DNA of 64,000 nt, taken from contig NZ_FZOA01000006.1 of NCBI RefSeq assembly GCF_900187985.1, positions 165,320-229,319 on the forward strand, given 5' to 3'. Under the pieces are notes generated by a model. The model saw nothing but the letters and a program-made list of their open reading frames with translations, was not told where the DNA came from and ran no database searches. Shown here piece by piece: positions 35,795-46,375 of this stretch (positions are counted from its first letter, which is position 1; each line of letters opens with the position of its first letter). This DNA is from Methylobacillus rhizosphaerae (GTDB taxonomy: Bacteria; Pseudomonadota; Gammaproteobacteria; Burkholderiales; Methylophilaceae). Position numbers and translations under genes: made by a program.

Positions 35795-38359
35795 ATGGAT
35801 GCAAACACCCACATTGTAGTAGTAGGCAACGGTATGGTAGGCCACTACTTCGTGCAGGAACTGGTCAAACGCCACCCTGACCTGGCTGCAGCAAACCTAC
35901 AAATCACCGTATTGGGTGAAGAACCACGCCCGGCTTATGACCGTGTGCACCTTTCAAGCTTCTTTTCCGGCAGTACAGCCGAAGATCTGTCATTGGTGGA
36001 GCCTGGATTCTACGACCGGCCTGGCCTGGAGCTGCGCCTGAATGCCCGGGTTGGCATGATCGACCGCAGACAGCACCTCGTCATTCTGGCAGATGGCGAC
36101 GCGTTGCACTACGACAAACTGGTATTGGCAACCGGCTCCGTTCCTTTTGTACCCGGCGTGGCTGGCCGCGATCGTGAGAATTGCTTTGTCTACCGCACCA
36201 TAGAAGACCTGGAAGCCATGACGGCAGCAGGCACCAAAGCCAAGAGCGGTGTTGTGGTTGGCGGCGGCCTGCTGGGCCTTGAATGCGCAAAGGCACTACG
36301 CGACATGGGATTAGAAACCCATGTGGTAGAGTTTGCCCCACGCCTGATGGCAATGCAGGTGGATGAAGCTGGCGGTCAGGTATTACGCAGCAAGATTGAG
36401 GAACTGGGCGTGCATGTCCACACCAGCCGCAACACCACGGCGATCACCGATGGCGCCACTGCACGGCATCGCATGGTCTTCTTTGACGAAACCTGGCTGG
36501 AAACGGACATGATCGTCTTCTCTGCCGGTATCCGTCCGCGTGACGAACTGGCACGTGAATCCGGCCTGGCCATCGGCGCGCGCGGCGGCATCGCGATTGA
36601 TAACTCATGCCGTTCCAGCGATCACGACATCTATGCCATCGGCGAATGTGCCAGCTGGAATGACGAGATGTTCGGCCTGGTGGCCCCTGGTTATGACATG
36701 GCCCGTGTGACATGTGCTCATTTGTTCGGCGACACCACAAACACATTCCAGGGTGCAGACATGAGCACAAAACTCAAGCTCATGGGCGTGGATGTGGCAA
36801 GTGTAGGCGATGCGCACGGCAAGACCCACGGCAGCCGCAGTTATCAATACCTGGATGAAGTACGCAAGGTCTACAAGAAGATTGTCGTCAGCGAGGATGG
36901 CAAGCAATTGCTGGGCGCCGTGCTGATCGGCAATGCTGACGAATACGGCACCCTGCAGCAAATGACGGTCAATGCCATGCCATTGCCGGAAAACCCTGAG
37001 TTCCTCATTCTACCTTCCAGCGATGGCAAGGAGAAATCAGGCCTGGGCGCGGATGCCTTGCCGGAAAGTGCTGTGCTGTGCTCATGCAACAACGTGACCA
37101 AAGGCAGTATCGGCGCAGCCGTGGCAGCCGGCTCCTGCACCATTGCTGAGATCAAGGCCTGCACCAAGGCAGGCACAGCCTGCGGCGGCTGCGTTCCGCT
37201 CGTGACGCAGGTCATGAAAGCAGAGATGCTCAAGCATGGCATGGCAGTGAACAATCACTTGTGCGAACACTTCCCTTACTCACGCCAGGAGCTCTACCAC
37301 CTGGTTCGCGTGGAGCAGATCAAGTCTTTCGATGAGTTGTTGTCCAAACATGGCAAGGGCCTGGGGTGCGATATCTGCAAACCCACGGCTGCCAGCATAC
37401 TGGCATCCTGCTGGAACGATTTCATCCTCAAGAAAGGCCTGGCTTCCTTACAGGATTCCAATGACTACTTCCTGGGCAATATCCAAAAGGATGGCAGTTA
37501 TTCCGTCGTACCGCGCATGCCAGGCGGTGAAGTCACTCCTGATGGCCTGATTGCCATCGGCCAGATTGCCAAGAAATATGGTCTCTATACCAAGGTTACT
37601 GGCGGCGCACGCGTGGACATGTTCGGTGCCCGCGTCGAGCAGTTACCCAACATCTGGGAGGAGCTGATCGCTGCCGGTTTCGAGTCCGGCCACGCTTACG
37701 GCAAATCCCTGCGTACAGTGAAAAGCTGCGTCGGCTCCACCTGGTGCCGCTATGGCGTGGACGACAGCGTGGGCCTCGCCGTACAGCTGGAGAACCGCTA
37801 CAAAGGCCTGCGCGCGCCGCACAAGATCAAGTTCGGCGTCTCGGGATGCACCCGCGAATGCGCAGAAGCCCAGGGCAAGGACGTGGGCGTCATCGCCACC
37901 GAAAACGGCTGGAACCTCTACGTCTGTGGCAATGGCGGCATGAAGCCACGCCATGCCGAGTTGCTGGCAAGCGATCTCAGCAAAGAGGATTTGCTCAGGA
38001 TGATAGACCGCTTCCTCATGTTCTACATCCGCACTGCCGACCGCTTGCAACGCACCAGCACATGGCGCGACAACCTCGAGGGCGGCCTGGATTACCTCAA
38101 GAATGTGGTCATCCATGATTCGCTGGGCCTGGGTGCCGAACTGGAAGCGCAAATGCAGCATGTGGTGGACAACTACCAGGACGAATGGAAAACCGCCGTC
38201 ACCGATCCCGAAGTGCGCAAGCGTTTCCGCAGCTTCGTCAACAGCCCGGAAGGTGACAACAACATCGTGTTCGTACAGGAACGCGAGCAGATGCGTCCTG
38301 CCACACCAGCAGAAAAACAGCAGTCAAAAATCATCCAGATCCTGGCATTGGTTGATTAA
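35795..38359 (+). CDS. nirB: Assimilatory nitrite reductase [NAD(P)H] large subunit
   Basis: NirB reduces nitrite to ammonium with NAD(P)H in the cytoplasm. The chosen ATG 35795 has AGGAAA upstream and gives 854 residues; the frame extends back over the leader terminator and is not coding there. It has an N-terminal FAD/NAD reductase (VVVGNGMVGHYFVQEL; VVGGGLLGLECAKAL), a BFD-type [2Fe-2S] region (CSCNNVTKG and CGGC, about 428-465), and the siroheme/[4Fe-4S] cysteines CVGSTWC (about 645) and SGCTRECAEAQGKD (about 685). nirD follows 16 bases later. Confidence 0.97.
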   Translation: MDANTHIVVVGNGMVGHYFVQELVKRHPDLAAANLQITVLGEEPRPAYDRVHLSSFFSGSTAEDLSLVEPGFYDRPGLELRLNARVGMIDRRQHLVILADGDALHYDKLVLATGSVPFVPGVAGRDRENCFVYRTIEDLEAMTAAGTKAKSGVVVGGGLLGLECAKALRDMGLETHVVEFAPRLMAMQVDEAGGQVLRSKIEELGVHVHTSRNTTAITDGATARHRMVFFDETWLETDMIVFSAGIRPRDELARESGLAIGARGGIAIDNSCRSSDHDIYAIGECASWNDEMFGLVAPGYDMARVTCAHLFGDTTNTFQGADMSTKLKLMGVDVASVGDAHGKTHGSRSYQYLDEVRKVYKKIVVSEDGKQLLGAVLIGNADEYGTLQQMTVNAMPLPENPEFLILPSSDGKEKSGLGADALPESAVLCSCNNVTKGSIGAAVAAGSCTIAEIKACTKAGTACGGCVPLVTQVMKAEMLKHGMAVNNHLCEHFPYSRQELYHLVRVEQIKSFDELLSKHGKGLGCDICKPTAASILASCWNDFILKKGLASLQDSNDYFLGNIQKDGSYSVVPRMPGGEVTPDGLIAIGQIAKKYGLYTKVTGGARVDMFGARVEQLPNIWEELIAAGFESGHAYGKSLRTVKSCVGSTWCRYGVDDSVGLAVQLENRYKGLRAPHKIKFGVSGCTRECAEAQGKDVGVIATENGWNLYVCGNGGMKPRHAELLASDLSKEDLLRMIDRFLMFYIRTADRLQRTSTWRDNLEGGLDYLKNVVIHDSLGLGAELEAQMQHVVDNYQDEWKTAVTDPEVRKRFRSFVNSPEGDNNIVFVQEREQMRPATPAEKQQSKIIQILALVD

Positions 38360-38375
38360 TCACCGGAGTATCAAC

Positions 38376-38777
38376 ATGAGCCAATTACAACAAACAGCAA
38401 CCCTATCAACCTCAGGCAAGATGCCAATGTCCATGCCGGTACCACATGCAGATAGCTGGCAGGCAATCTGCCCGTTGGATGATATCTGGCCTAGTACTGG
38501 CGTCTGCGCCCTCATGCATGGACGGCAGATTGCGATTTTCCGCATGCATGACGATGTGTTGTATGCCATCGACAATCACGACCCGCATAGCGGGGCCAAT
38601 GTATTGTCGCGCGGCATTATCGGCGACCTGGGTGGTGAACCGGTAGTGGCCTCTCCCATCTACAAACATCACTACCAGCTGCGCACAGGTGCATGCGTGG
38701 AAGATGCCGGAACACAGTTGCATACCTACCCGGTACAGCTACGTGACGGCATGGTCTGGCTAAACATCACTGCCTAG
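38376..38777 (+). CDS. nirD: Nitrite reductase small subunit
   Basis: NirD is the Rieske-fold small subunit of the NirBD nitrite reductase. The start ATG 38376 (CGGAG upstream) gives 133 residues. WQAICPLDDIWPSTGVCALM, IAIFRM and DNHDPHSGANVLSRGIIGD are family features. The Rieske cysteine-histidine ligands are not present, as is normal for NirD. It has a longer N-terminal extension (about 25 residues) than the E. coli protein. It overlaps neither neighbour and is 9 bases from the nitrate reductase gene. Confidence 0.94.
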   Translation: MSQLQQTATLSTSGKMPMSMPVPHADSWQAICPLDDIWPSTGVCALMHGRQIAIFRMHDDVLYAIDNHDPHSGANVLSRGIIGDLGGEPVVASPIYKHHYQLRTGACVEDAGTQLHTYPVQLRDGMVWLNITA

Positions 38778-38786
38778 CCAGAACCG

Positions 38787-41700
38787 ATGACCACCATGAC
38801 AAAAGTAAAGTCAGTTTGTCCTTACTGCGGTGTCGGCTGCGGTATTGTCATGGAGGTCAAGGATAACCGTGTGATCAAGGTAGTCGGGGACAAGGAACAC
38901 CCTACCAACTTTGGACGCCTGTGCACCAAGGGAAATACCTGCGCACAGGCATTGGTGGATTCCGGGAGACTGGAGCACGCCTATATGCGCAAACAACGCA
39001 ATGAGGAGCCATCGCGCACCAGCCTCGACACCGCCATCAAGGAGTCTGCAATCCGCCTGCGTGCCATTATCGACACTCATGGTCCGGATGCAGTAGCATT
39101 ATATGTCTCGGGGCAAATGTCGATTGAATCCCAATACCTAGCCAACAAGCTGATCAAGGGCTATATCGGCAGCAATAATATCGAGTCAAATTCCCGCCTG
39201 TGTATGGCAAGTGCTGGTAGTGGGTACAAACTATCACTAGGTGCCGACGGCCCTCCCGGCTCTTACCAGGATTTCGACCAGGCCGACCTGTTCTTCGTCA
39301 TTGGCGCCAACATGGCAGACTGCCACCCCATCCTGTTTCTGCGTCTGATGGACAGGGTCAAGGCAGGCGCCAGGCTGATCGTGGTCGACCCACGCCGCAA
39401 TACCACCGCCGACAAGGCCCACCTGTTCATGCAGATCAGGCCGGGCACCGACATGGCATTACTCAATGGCCTGTTGCACCTGCTGCACAGGAATGGCCAT
39501 ACTGATCCTGACTTCATTGCCAGTTTCACTGAAGGCTGGGAAGCCATGCCTGCATTTCTGCAAGACTACACGCCGGAGAAAGTATCGGCTATCACCGGCA
39601 TCCCGGAAGACGACATTATCCAGGCTGCGGAATGGATAGGCAGCACAAAGAACTGGATGAGCTGCTGGACCATGGGCCTGAACCAAAGCACGCACGGCAC
39701 CTGGCACACCAATGCCATCTGCAACCTGCACCTGGCGACAGGCACCATCTGCCGTCCGGGCAGCGGGCCGTTTTCGCTGACAGGCCAACCCAATGCCATG
39801 GGTGGCCGCGAAATGGGCTATATGGGGCCGGGGCTGCCAGGTCAACGCTCAGTGCTGGCCGAACAGGACAGAGAATTCATCGAAGCACTCTGGGGCGTGC
39901 CAGCCGGCACCCTGCATACCCGCTCGGTAGGTGGCACTGTTGCCATGTTCGAGCAAATGGCTGCCGGCAAAATCAAGGCATGCTGGATCATCTGCACCAA
40001 TCCCGTGGCCAGTGTCGCCAACCGCCAGAATGTGATTGCGGCACTGCAGCAGGCTGAGCTGGTCATTACCCAGGATGCCTTCCTCGACACCGAAACCAAC
40101 TGCTACGCCGACATTCTCCTCCCCGGTGCCTTATGGGCCGAGGCTGAAGGCGTAATGATCAACTCCGAACGCAACATGACCCTGATGCAGCAAGCAGTGA
40201 CGCCACCCGGGGAAGCCATGGCAGACTGGCAGATCATCGCCAGAATTGCCTGTGAAATGGGTTATACGGAGGGTTTCAGCTACGCTTCGGCAGATGAGGT
40301 ATTCGACGAAATACGTCGCGCTTCGAACAGCAAGACCGGTTATGACATCCGCGGCGTCAGCCACCAGCGCCTGCGCGAGACACCATTGCAATGGCCATGC
40401 CCACCCGACAGCACAAAAGATCGCCATCCTGTCCGCTATCTCAACGATGGCATCAGCCAGCAACGCAAGGTCCATGCTGACGGCAGCGTCCCCACGCTTG
40501 CCTTCGCAACCGAAAGCGGGAAAGGGATATTTTTTGCCCGGCCATACCTGCCTCCAGCGGAAATGCCGGACCAGGATTTCCCCATTGTGCTCAACACCGG
40601 ACGCTTGCAACATCAATGGCATACGATGACCAAGACCGGCAAGATCCCGACCTTGAACAAGCTCAACCCCGGTCCATTCATAGAGATCAATCCAGAAGAT
40701 GCCACCGTATTGGGAATTACGGAACAGGATCGCGTTGAAATTCGCTCACGGCGCGGACGTGCCATCCTGCCTGCCATCGTGACAAGCCGCGTATTACCTG
40801 GTAATGCCTTTGCCCCCTTTCACTGGAATGATGCCTTTGGTGAGGATCTCGCCATCAACGCTGTCACCAGTGACGCTATCGACCCCTTGTCACAACAACC
40901 CGAATTCAAGTTCAGCGCTGTTGCTCTGAGCAAAATGACAACACCATCGGCTGCCACACCAGCCAACAGCAGGGATGAGGATATGTGCGCTCGCCCCGAG
41001 GTGGATGCCAATACAAGTAATACGAAGGAAATTACCATGAAAGATATTGATGCCCTATCTCAATTACTAGGCCTGGAGACTGCTCCTGCCATCCAGCTCG
41101 CACCGGAGGAACAACTTTACCTGCAAGGCTACGTCACTGGCTTGCGTAGCGATGCCTCCCGCCAGGCTGGCGGTGTGCCGACTCTCCCAACCACCGCGCC
41201 GCTACATCCGGAACGCAGGATGCTGGTGGATGGCATTCTGGCAGGTCTGTTCGCCAGAACCTGGCTTTCACCCTCAGTCACACTGAAACAAGCCGCAGAT
41301 GCCAGTTCATCCCAACCTGGCATCCACATTTTATGGGCTTCGCAAACCGGCAATGCGGAAACCTTTGCCGCAGAGTGCGTGGAACACCTGCAGGCTGCAG
41401 GCTGGCAAACTACGCTTAGCAGCATGGATGATATTAAGTTGACTGACCTGGCAAAGACCTCCCATGTGCTGTTACTGACCAGCACTTTCGGCGATGGCGA
41501 CCCTCCCGACAATGGTGTCCAGTTCTGGTCGGCGTTACAGGCAGACAATGCTCCTGACTTATCTGCCCTGCGTTATGCCGTACTGGCTTTCGGGGATTCA
41601 AATTATGACCAATTCTGCGGTTTCGGACGCAATCTTGATGCGCGTCTATCAGACCTGGGAGCAAGCCAGATCACCGAACGTGCAGACTGTGAGCCGGAAT

Positions 41701-42965
41701 ATGCCGAAACTGCCCGCCCCTGGCTGGACAAGGTGGTTGCAGCTCTCAACAGACAGAAGACCGCTGTCAGCCAATCCGAGCTGGTATTAGCTGAAGGCGA
41801 CGTCATTGAGAGTGCCGAGGAAACCACTACCTCAACACCTGCAAGCTATACGCGCCAGCAACCATTGCAAGCCAGGCTGGTCATGAATCAACGCCTGAAC
41901 GCAGTAGGTTCGGAGAAGGAAATCAGGCAATTTGCCTTCGACATCAGCCACAGCAACTTCAGCTATGAAGCCGGTGATGCCCTGGGTGTCTGGCCTACCA
42001 ACAGCCCTGAACTGGTCGGAGATGTGTTGGCGGCATTGAATCTATCTCCCTCCATCAAGGTCAACCTCAAGGATCAGGGCGAAACCACGCTGGTTGAAGC
42101 CTTGTCACATCATTACGAAATATCCCGTATCACACCGGAATTACTTAAGTTTGTAAGCGCACACTCTGAAAATAGAGAGCTAGCTACCCTGCTAGATGAC
42201 AACCACAAAACTGAACTCAGGCAATGGCTGTGGGGAAAGCAGATCATTGACCTGTTACATGCCTACCCGATCAACAAGGTAGACGTCCATGCATGGCTCG
42301 CGGTGTTGAAGCGTCTACAGCCACGCCTTTACTCCATTTCCTCCAGTCCCAAATATTTCGCGGACCAGGTGCACCTCACGGTATCAGTGGTGCGTTACGG
42401 CACTGAACATGCTCCTCGCGGCGGGGTATGCTCCACCTTCCTTGCCGATCGGGCCATCAACGGCGATGTGCCGATTTTCCTGCAGAAATCTGCGCATTTC
42501 CGTCCCCCAAAGCATCCTAATACTCCCTTGATCATGGTTGGGCCTGGCACAGGTATCGCGCCATTCCGCGCATTCCTGCAGGAACGCCAGGCCATTGGTG
42601 CCACCGGCAAGAACTGGTTATTCTTCGGAGAACAACATGCAGAAACGGATTTTTACTATCGTGAGGAACTGATCGCCATGCAACAGGCAGGTTATCTGCA
42701 TAGACTGGATACCGCCTTTTCCCGTGACCAGGCAGAGAAAATCTATGTGCAACACCGCATGCTGGAGCACGGCGCCGAATTATGGCAATGGCTGGAACAA
42801 GGGGCGCATTTCTGTGTATGCGGCGATGCAAGCAGGATGGCAAAGGATGTAGATGCGGCGCTCAAGCAGCTTATCCAGGATCACGGCAAACTGAGCCAGG
42901 AAGCTGCCCTTCAATATGTGACAAAAATGACACAAGATAAGCGGTATGTACGGGATGTGTACTGA
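38787..42965 (+). CDS. nasA: Assimilatory nitrate reductase fused to CysJ-like flavoprotein reductase
   Basis: This 1392-residue fusion reduces nitrate to nitrite. The N-terminal part (about 1-710) is a Mo-bisMGD nitrate reductase with [4Fe-4S] cysteines 11, 14, 18 and 46 ([10 protein letters not shown]...LCTKG). A linker follows (about 711-840), then a flavodoxin FMN domain ([15 protein letters not shown], about 846) and an FAD/NADPH reductase: RLYSISSSP near 1178, [16 protein letters not shown] near 1251, end RYVRDVY as in CysJ. Electrons would therefore pass NADPH-FAD-FMN-FeS-Mo in one chain, without a separate NasB/NasC. In-frame Met751 has AAGGAA six bases before it, which could allow a separate flavoprotein. 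It is the last gene of the nirBD unit. Confidence 0.96.
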   Translation: MTTMTKVKSVCPYCGVGCGIVMEVKDNRVIKVVGDKEHPTNFGRLCTKGNTCAQALVDSGRLEHAYMRKQRNEEPSRTSLDTAIKESAIRLRAIIDTHGPDAVALYVSGQMSIESQYLANKLIKGYIGSNNIESNSRLCMASAGSGYKLSLGADGPPGSYQDFDQADLFFVIGANMADCHPILFLRLMDRVKAGARLIVVDPRRNTTADKAHLFMQIRPGTDMALLNGLLHLLHRNGHTDPDFIASFTEGWEAMPAFLQDYTPEKVSAITGIPEDDIIQAAEWIGSTKNWMSCWTMGLNQSTHGTWHTNAICNLHLATGTICRPGSGPFSLTGQPNAMGGREMGYMGPGLPGQRSVLAEQDREFIEALWGVPAGTLHTRSVGGTVAMFEQMAAGKIKACWIICTNPVASVANRQNVIAALQQAELVITQDAFLDTETNCYADILLPGALWAEAEGVMINSERNMTLMQQAVTPPGEAMADWQIIARIACEMGYTEGFSYASADEVFDEIRRASNSKTGYDIRGVSHQRLRETPLQWPCPPDSTKDRHPVRYLNDGISQQRKVHADGSVPTLAFATESGKGIFFARPYLPPAEMPDQDFPIVLNTGRLQHQWHTMTKTGKIPTLNKLNPGPFIEINPEDATVLGITEQDRVEIRSRRGRAILPAIVTSRVLPGNAFAPFHWNDAFGEDLAINAVTSDAIDPLSQQPEFKFSAVALSKMTTPSAATPANSRDEDMCARPEVDANTSNTKEITMKDIDALSQLLGLETAPAIQLAPEEQLYLQGYVTGLRSDASRQAGGVPTLPTTAPLHPERRMLVDGILAGLFARTWLSPSVTLKQAADASSSQPGIHILWASQTGNAETFAAECVEHLQAAGWQTTLSSMDDIKLTDLAKTSHVLLLTSTFGDGDPPDNGVQFWSALQADNAPDLSALRYAVLAFGDSNYDQFCGFGRNLDARLSDLGASQITERADCEPEYAETARPWLDKVVAALNRQKTAVSQSELVLAEGDVIESAEETTTSTPASYTRQQPLQARLVMNQRLNAVGSEKEIRQFAFDISHSNFSYEAGDALGVWPTNSPELVGDVLAALNLSPSIKVNLKDQGETTLVEALSHHYEISRITPELLKFVSAHSENRELATLLDDNHKTELRQWLWGKQIIDLLHAYPINKVDVHAWLAVLKRLQPRLYSISSSPKYFADQVHLTVSVVRYGTEHAPRGGVCSTFLADRAINGDVPIFLQKSAHFRPPKHPNTPLIMVGPGTGIAPFRAFLQERQAIGATGKNWLFFGEQHAETDFYYREELIAMQQAGYLHRLDTAFSRDQAEKIYVQHRMLEHGAELWQWLEQGAHFCVCGDASRMAKDVDAALKQLIQDHGKLSQEAALQYVTKMTQDKRYVRDVY
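41025..41039 (+). promoter_or_regulatory. Internal ribosome binding site and ATG in the fused nitrate reductase
   Basis: AAGGAA (41025-41030) lies six bases before an in-frame ATG at 41037, codon 751. This is exactly where the CysJ-like part begins. It may be a remnant of the unfused gene or an active internal start. Confidence 0.5.
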
Positions 42966-43023
42966 TCCAAGTTGATAGCAGAAAAGCAGGAACCAACTCT
43001 GGACGTGCGTGTCACTCCTGACA

Positions 43024-43041
43024 ATGGCACAATTGCGCCAT
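43024..43041. promoter_or_regulatory. 18-base near-perfect palindrome, operator-like
   Basis: ATGGCACAATTGCGCCAT is symmetric at 16 of 18 bases. It lies 28 bases before the ATG of the small secreted protein, where an operator would act. No matching site was seen before the paralogue at 23398. Confidence 0.4.
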
Positions 43042-43068
43042 GATAAGAATGACACTCAGGAACATGAC

Positions 43069-43356
43069 ATGAAACATATCCTTTTTGCCGCCATACTGGG
43101 AAGCGCATTGATCTCCCAGGCCTGGGCCAACAATACTGGCTCGGCACAGCAAGCCACTACTGCGGAAGGCGAACGCATCATCCTGAATGATGATGGTAGC
43201 TGGAAGTATGCTGATGACGCCAAGGCTGAAGAGCATACTACTGCCAACAGCAAGGACTGCCCAGCCGGCTCTCAGGGTGGTTGGTTCGGTACCCGCTGCA
43301 TCCCACCCGGCGACAAGGCATTCAATCGCGGGTCACTGAGTGGCAAGGGACGCTGA
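43069..43356 (+). CDS. Small secreted protein, family with a CxPG...RCIPPGDK tail (copy 2)
   Basis: This protein has 95 residues from ATG 43069; the frame is open back to 43009 but the earlier part lacks a signal peptide. The signal peptide ends near residue 20 (AWA-NN). GERIILNDDGSWKYADD corresponds to the central motif of the copy at 23398, and the tail has CPAGSQGG, TRCIPPGDK and NRGSLSGKGR. Both cysteines are kept. Function unknown. It lies after the nitrate operon but is separated from it by about 100 bases and an operator-like palindrome. Confidence 0.8.
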   Translation: MKHILFAAILGSALISQAWANNTGSAQQATTAEGERIILNDDGSWKYADDAKAEEHTTANSKDCPAGSQGGWFGTRCIPPGDKAFNRGSLSGKGR

Positions 43357-43365
43357 TGAAAATAT

Positions 43366-44040
43366 CTAAAGCAACCCGCGCTCCGAGAACGCAATCACCT
43401 GGTTGCCCGCAACCACAAAGTGATCCAGGACCCGGATATCAATCAGGCTGAGCGCCGCTTGCAGTGTTTCAGTCAGCGCCCGATCTGCCTGACTGGGTTC
43501 TGGCACCCCCGATGGATGGTTATGCGCAAATATCACGGCAGCTGCATTGTAATGCAGGCTGCGCTTTACCACTTCGCGGGGGTAGACGCTGGTCTGTGTC
43601 AGCGTACCACTGAACAATTCCTCTATCGCCAATACCCGATGCTGGGCATCAAGGAATATCCCGATAAATACTTCCCGCGGTAATGCGCCTATCTTCAGGC
43701 TCAGGTATTGCCGCACAGCCTGCGGCGAGGTCAGCACGTCCCGCGCCTGCATTTCCTCAAGCAATGCCCGCCGGCTCATCTCAAAAATGGCCTGCAACTG
43801 CACAAATTTGCTGACACCCATGCCGTGCACCTGCTCAATTTCCTGCAGGCTGGCAGCAAAAATGCCATTCAGGCTGGAAAAACGGTTCAGCAACTCCCGC
43901 GCCAGGTCAACAGCACTTTTCCCCACGACGCCAGTTCTCAGGAAAATTGCCAGTAACTCGGCATCAGAAAGCGTCATGGCGCCATTCGCCAACAGTTTTT
44001 CCCGGGGACGCTCCCCTTCCGGCCAATCAGTAATCGCCAC
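43366..44040 (-). CDS. radC: RadC/JAB-domain protein
   Basis: This 224-residue protein has an N-terminal helix-hairpin-helix region (about 1-95) and a C-terminal JAB1/MPN-like domain with the metal motif [14 protein letters not shown]. The name RadC is historical; a DNA repair role has not been confirmed in E. coli. It is divergent from coaBC, an arrangement seen widely in proteobacteria. Confidence 0.95.
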   Translation of the reverse strand: MAITDWPEGERPREKLLANGAMTLSDAELLAIFLRTGVVGKSAVDLARELLNRFSSLNGIFAASLQEIEQVHGMGVSKFVQLQAIFEMSRRALLEEMQARDVLTSPQAVRQYLSLKIGALPREVFIGIFLDAQHRVLAIEELFSGTLTQTSVYPREVVKRSLHYNAAAVIFAHNHPSGVPEPSQADRALTETLQAALSLIDIRVLDHFVVAGNQVIAFSERGLL

Positions 44041-44108
44041 GGTTCAGCCTTTCATATAAAATCAAGCAACTCCATAGCGCAGTATGACTGCATCTGCACA
44101 TTATTCTG

Positions 44109-45317
44109 ATGAGCCATTATTCCATAAAAAAACTCTTGCTCGGCGTCACTGGCGGCATTGCTGCCTATAAATCTGCCGAGCTTGTCAGGTTACTGGTAAA
44201 ACAAGGGATCGATGTGCAAGTTGTCATGACCTCGGCAGCCACACAATTTGTCACACCCATGACGTTCCAGGCGCTGTCTGGCAACCCGGTTTATACGGAT
44301 CTCTGGCAGCCGGATACTGGCAATGGCATGACGCATATCGAGCTTTCACGCAGAGTGGATGCTATTCTGGTTGCGCCGGCCAGTGCTGATTTCCTGGCGA
44401 AATTGGTGCATGGAGCTGCCGGTGACTTGCTCTCTACCCTGTGCCTGGCGCGCAATTGCAAACTATTTGTCGCGCCCGCCATGAACCAGCAGATGTGGCA
44501 CAACCCCGCCACGCAACGCAATATTCATCAACTACAGCACGACAATGTTCACGTACTCGGCCCGGCCACTGGCTCCCAGGCCTGTGGTGAGACCGGCCCG
44601 GGCCGCATGCTGGAAGCAGAAGAGCTGCTTGCATTACTGCAGGCCAGTACCCAGCCTCAATTACTGGCTGACAAACGTATTCTGATCACGGCAGGCCCCA
44701 CTCATGAGGCCATAGACCCAGTACGCGCCATCACCAATCACAGCTCAGGGAAAATGGGTTACAGCATCGCGCGTGCCGCCATCGAGATGGGGGCAGAAGT
44801 CACACTGGTCAGCGGCCCCGTTGCACTACAGGCTCCTGCTGCGGCCAGGACAGTGCATGTCACCAGTGCACAGGAAATGCTGGCTGCAGTGGAGAGTAAT
44901 ATCAAGGGGCAGGATATCTTCATTTCCGTCGCTGCCGTTGCAGACTATCGCCCACAAACAGCCAGTGTGCATAAAATCAAGAAAAGCACAGCCCCCCTGA
45001 CCCTGACCCTGGCAAGCAACCCGGATATTCTCGCTACGATTGCGGCACGCGCCGACGCTCCTTTCTGTGTGGGTTTTGCTGCAGAAAGTGAAAACCTGCT
45101 TGCCCATGCGGAGGAAAAAAGACGCAGGAAACAATTACCGTTGATTGCTGCCAATATTGCGAGCGAGTCTCTGGGCCAAGATGAAAGTAGTCTGGTATTG
45201 CTGGACGACCAGGGCAGCCACCTCTTGCCACAGGCCCCAAAACTCACATTGGCGCGCGGACTATTGCAACATATTGCTGCGATGCTGGACCACCCAATTA
45301 CGAAAGCACATCCATGA
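44109..45317 (+). CDS. coaBC: Bifunctional phosphopantothenoylcysteine decarboxylase / synthetase
   Basis: CoaBC joins cysteine to phosphopantothenate and decarboxylates the product in coenzyme A synthesis. The 402-residue protein has the FMN-binding CoaC domain ([43 protein letters not shown]) and the CoaB domain ([21 protein letters not shown]). Its stop overlaps the start of dut by four bases (ATGA), so the two are co-translated. Confidence 0.97.
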   Translation: MSHYSIKKLLLGVTGGIAAYKSAELVRLLVKQGIDVQVVMTSAATQFVTPMTFQALSGNPVYTDLWQPDTGNGMTHIELSRRVDAILVAPASADFLAKLVHGAAGDLLSTLCLARNCKLFVAPAMNQQMWHNPATQRNIHQLQHDNVHVLGPATGSQACGETGPGRMLEAEELLALLQASTQPQLLADKRILITAGPTHEAIDPVRAITNHSSGKMGYSIARAAIEMGAEVTLVSGPVALQAPAAARTVHVTSAQEMLAAVESNIKGQDIFISVAAVADYRPQTASVHKIKKSTAPLTLTLASNPDILATIAARADAPFCVGFAAESENLLAHAEEKRRRKQLPLIAANIASESLGQDESSLVLLDDQGSHLLPQAPKLTLARGLLQHIAAMLDHPITKAHP

Positions 45318-45766
45318 CATTGAAAATAGACGTCAAGATTCTCGATTCCCGTTTGCAACACATGTTGCCCAATTACGCCACCCCAGGCTCGGCAGGCCTT
45401 GACCTGCGTGCCTGCATCGAGCATACCCAGACCCTGGGGCCGGGCGAAACCATCCTGATCCCTACCGGTATGGCCATCCACCTGGCTGATCCCGGCTACG
45501 CTGCCCTGATCCTGCCACGCTCAGGCCTGGGCCACAAACACGGCATTGTGCTGGGCAACCTGGTAGGCCTGATCGATTCGGATTATCAGGGCCAACTCCT
45601 GGTTTCCTGCTGGAACCGCAGCAAGGAAAGCTTCATCCTCAACCCCATGGAGCGCATTGCCCAGCTGGTCATTGTCCCGGTCGTACAAGCCAGCTTCAAC
45701 CTGGTGAATGATTTTGTCAGCAGTGATCGTGGCGAAGGCGGCTTTGGCAGTACCGGTAAACACTGA
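45314..45766 (+). CDS. dut: dUTP diphosphatase
   Basis: Dut hydrolyses dUTP to dUMP, keeping uracil out of DNA. The 150-residue trimeric form has the family motifs [20 protein letters not shown], the GLIDSDYQG motif with its catalytic Asp, RIAQLVIVP, and the glycine-rich C-terminal [12 protein letters not shown]. It is coupled to coaBC, as in many proteobacteria. Confidence 0.98.
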   Translation: MTLKIDVKILDSRLQHMLPNYATPGSAGLDLRACIEHTQTLGPGETILIPTGMAIHLADPGYAALILPRSGLGHKHGIVLGNLVGLIDSDYQGQLLVSCWNRSKESFILNPMERIAQLVIVPVVQASFNLVNDFVSSDRGEGGFGSTGKH

Positions 45767-45792
45767 TTTCAAATAAAAATCTGTGAATGCTC

Positions 45793-45822
45793 TTGAAAAG
45801 AGTCGCTTTTTCATGGTATAAA
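45793..45822 (+). promoter_or_regulatory. Sigma-70 promoter of rpmB-rpmG
   Basis: TTGAAA (45793-45798) and TATAAA (45817-45822) are separated by 18 bases. Transcription would begin near 45829, shortly before the L28 gene. A small hairpin CTCTT/AAGAG overlaps the -35 and may end the dut transcript. Confidence 0.7.
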
Positions 45823-45851
45823 TGCGGTCTTTTCGAATTTCGGAGTCCGCC

Positions 45852-46088
45852 ATGGCACGCGTATGTCAGGTAACCGGCAAAAAGCCGATGGTTGGGAATA
45901 ATGTTTCCCACGCAAATAACAAGACCAAGCGTCGTTTTCTTCCTAACCTGCAAAACCGCAAGTTCTGGGTTGAGAGCGAGAACCGCTGGGTTAGCCTACG
46001 TATCACCAATGCTGCTTTGCGCACTATCGACAAGAATGGTATCGATGCTGTTCTGGCTGATCTGCGCGCCAACGGCGAAAAGATCTAA
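45852..46088 (+). CDS. rpmB: 50S ribosomal protein L28
   Basis: This 78-residue protein, [20 protein letters not shown]..., has the normal L28 length. The start is ATG 45852, since the frame open to 45822 overlaps the promoter. It lies with rpmG in the conserved rpmB-rpmG pair and binds 23S rRNA in the large subunit. It is the bacterial form without zinc cysteine pairs. Confidence 0.98.
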   Translation: MARVCQVTGKKPMVGNNVSHANNKTKRRFLPNLQNRKFWVESENRWVSLRITNAALRTIDKNGIDAVLADLRANGEKI

Positions 46089-46098
46089 GGACTAAATC

Positions 46099-46254
46099 AT
46101 GCGTGAAAAAATCAAACTGGAATCCAGCGCAGGTACTGGTCACTTCTACACCACGACCAAGAACAAGCGCACCATGCCAGAAAAAATGGAGATCAAGAAA
46201 TTTGATCCCGTTGCTCGTAAGCATGTCCTGTACAAGGAAACCAAGCTGAAGTAA
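46099..46254 (+). CDS. rpmG: 50S ribosomal protein L33
   Basis: This is a 51-residue protein that starts [20 protein letters not shown] and ends YKETKLK. It has no CxxC pairs, so it is the zinc-free L33 form. It starts 10 bases after rpmB, and an intrinsic terminator follows. Confidence 0.97.
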   Translation: MREKIKLESSAGTGHFYTTTKNKRTMPEKMEIKKFDPVARKHVLYKETKLK

Positions 46255-46270
46255 TTTCAGTGCACAAACG

Positions 46271-46296
46271 AAAAGCCCGCAATTGCGGGCTTTTTT
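46271..46296 (+). terminator. Intrinsic terminator of rpmB-rpmG
   Basis: AAGCCCGC and GCGGGCTT form an 8-bp stem with loop AATT, followed by a run of T residues. It lies 17 bases after the rpmG stop. Confidence 0.92.
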
Positions 46297-46338
46297 ATTA
46301 GTTGTTAGCAGTACATCATCGGCATCTGCTTATTTGAA

Positions 46339-46367
46339 GTGCGCCTACCGGACTACCGGCGGCGCAC
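46339..46367. terminator. Inverted repeat after the MscS-type gene
   Basis: GTGCGCC and GGCGCAC form a 7-bp stem that encloses a second CCGG/CCGG stem. T-rich bases follow on the plus side (TCTTTTGATT) and a shorter run on the minus side. It probably serves the minus-strand mgtE-mscS unit. Confidence 0.55.
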
Positions 46368-46375
46368 TCTTTTGA

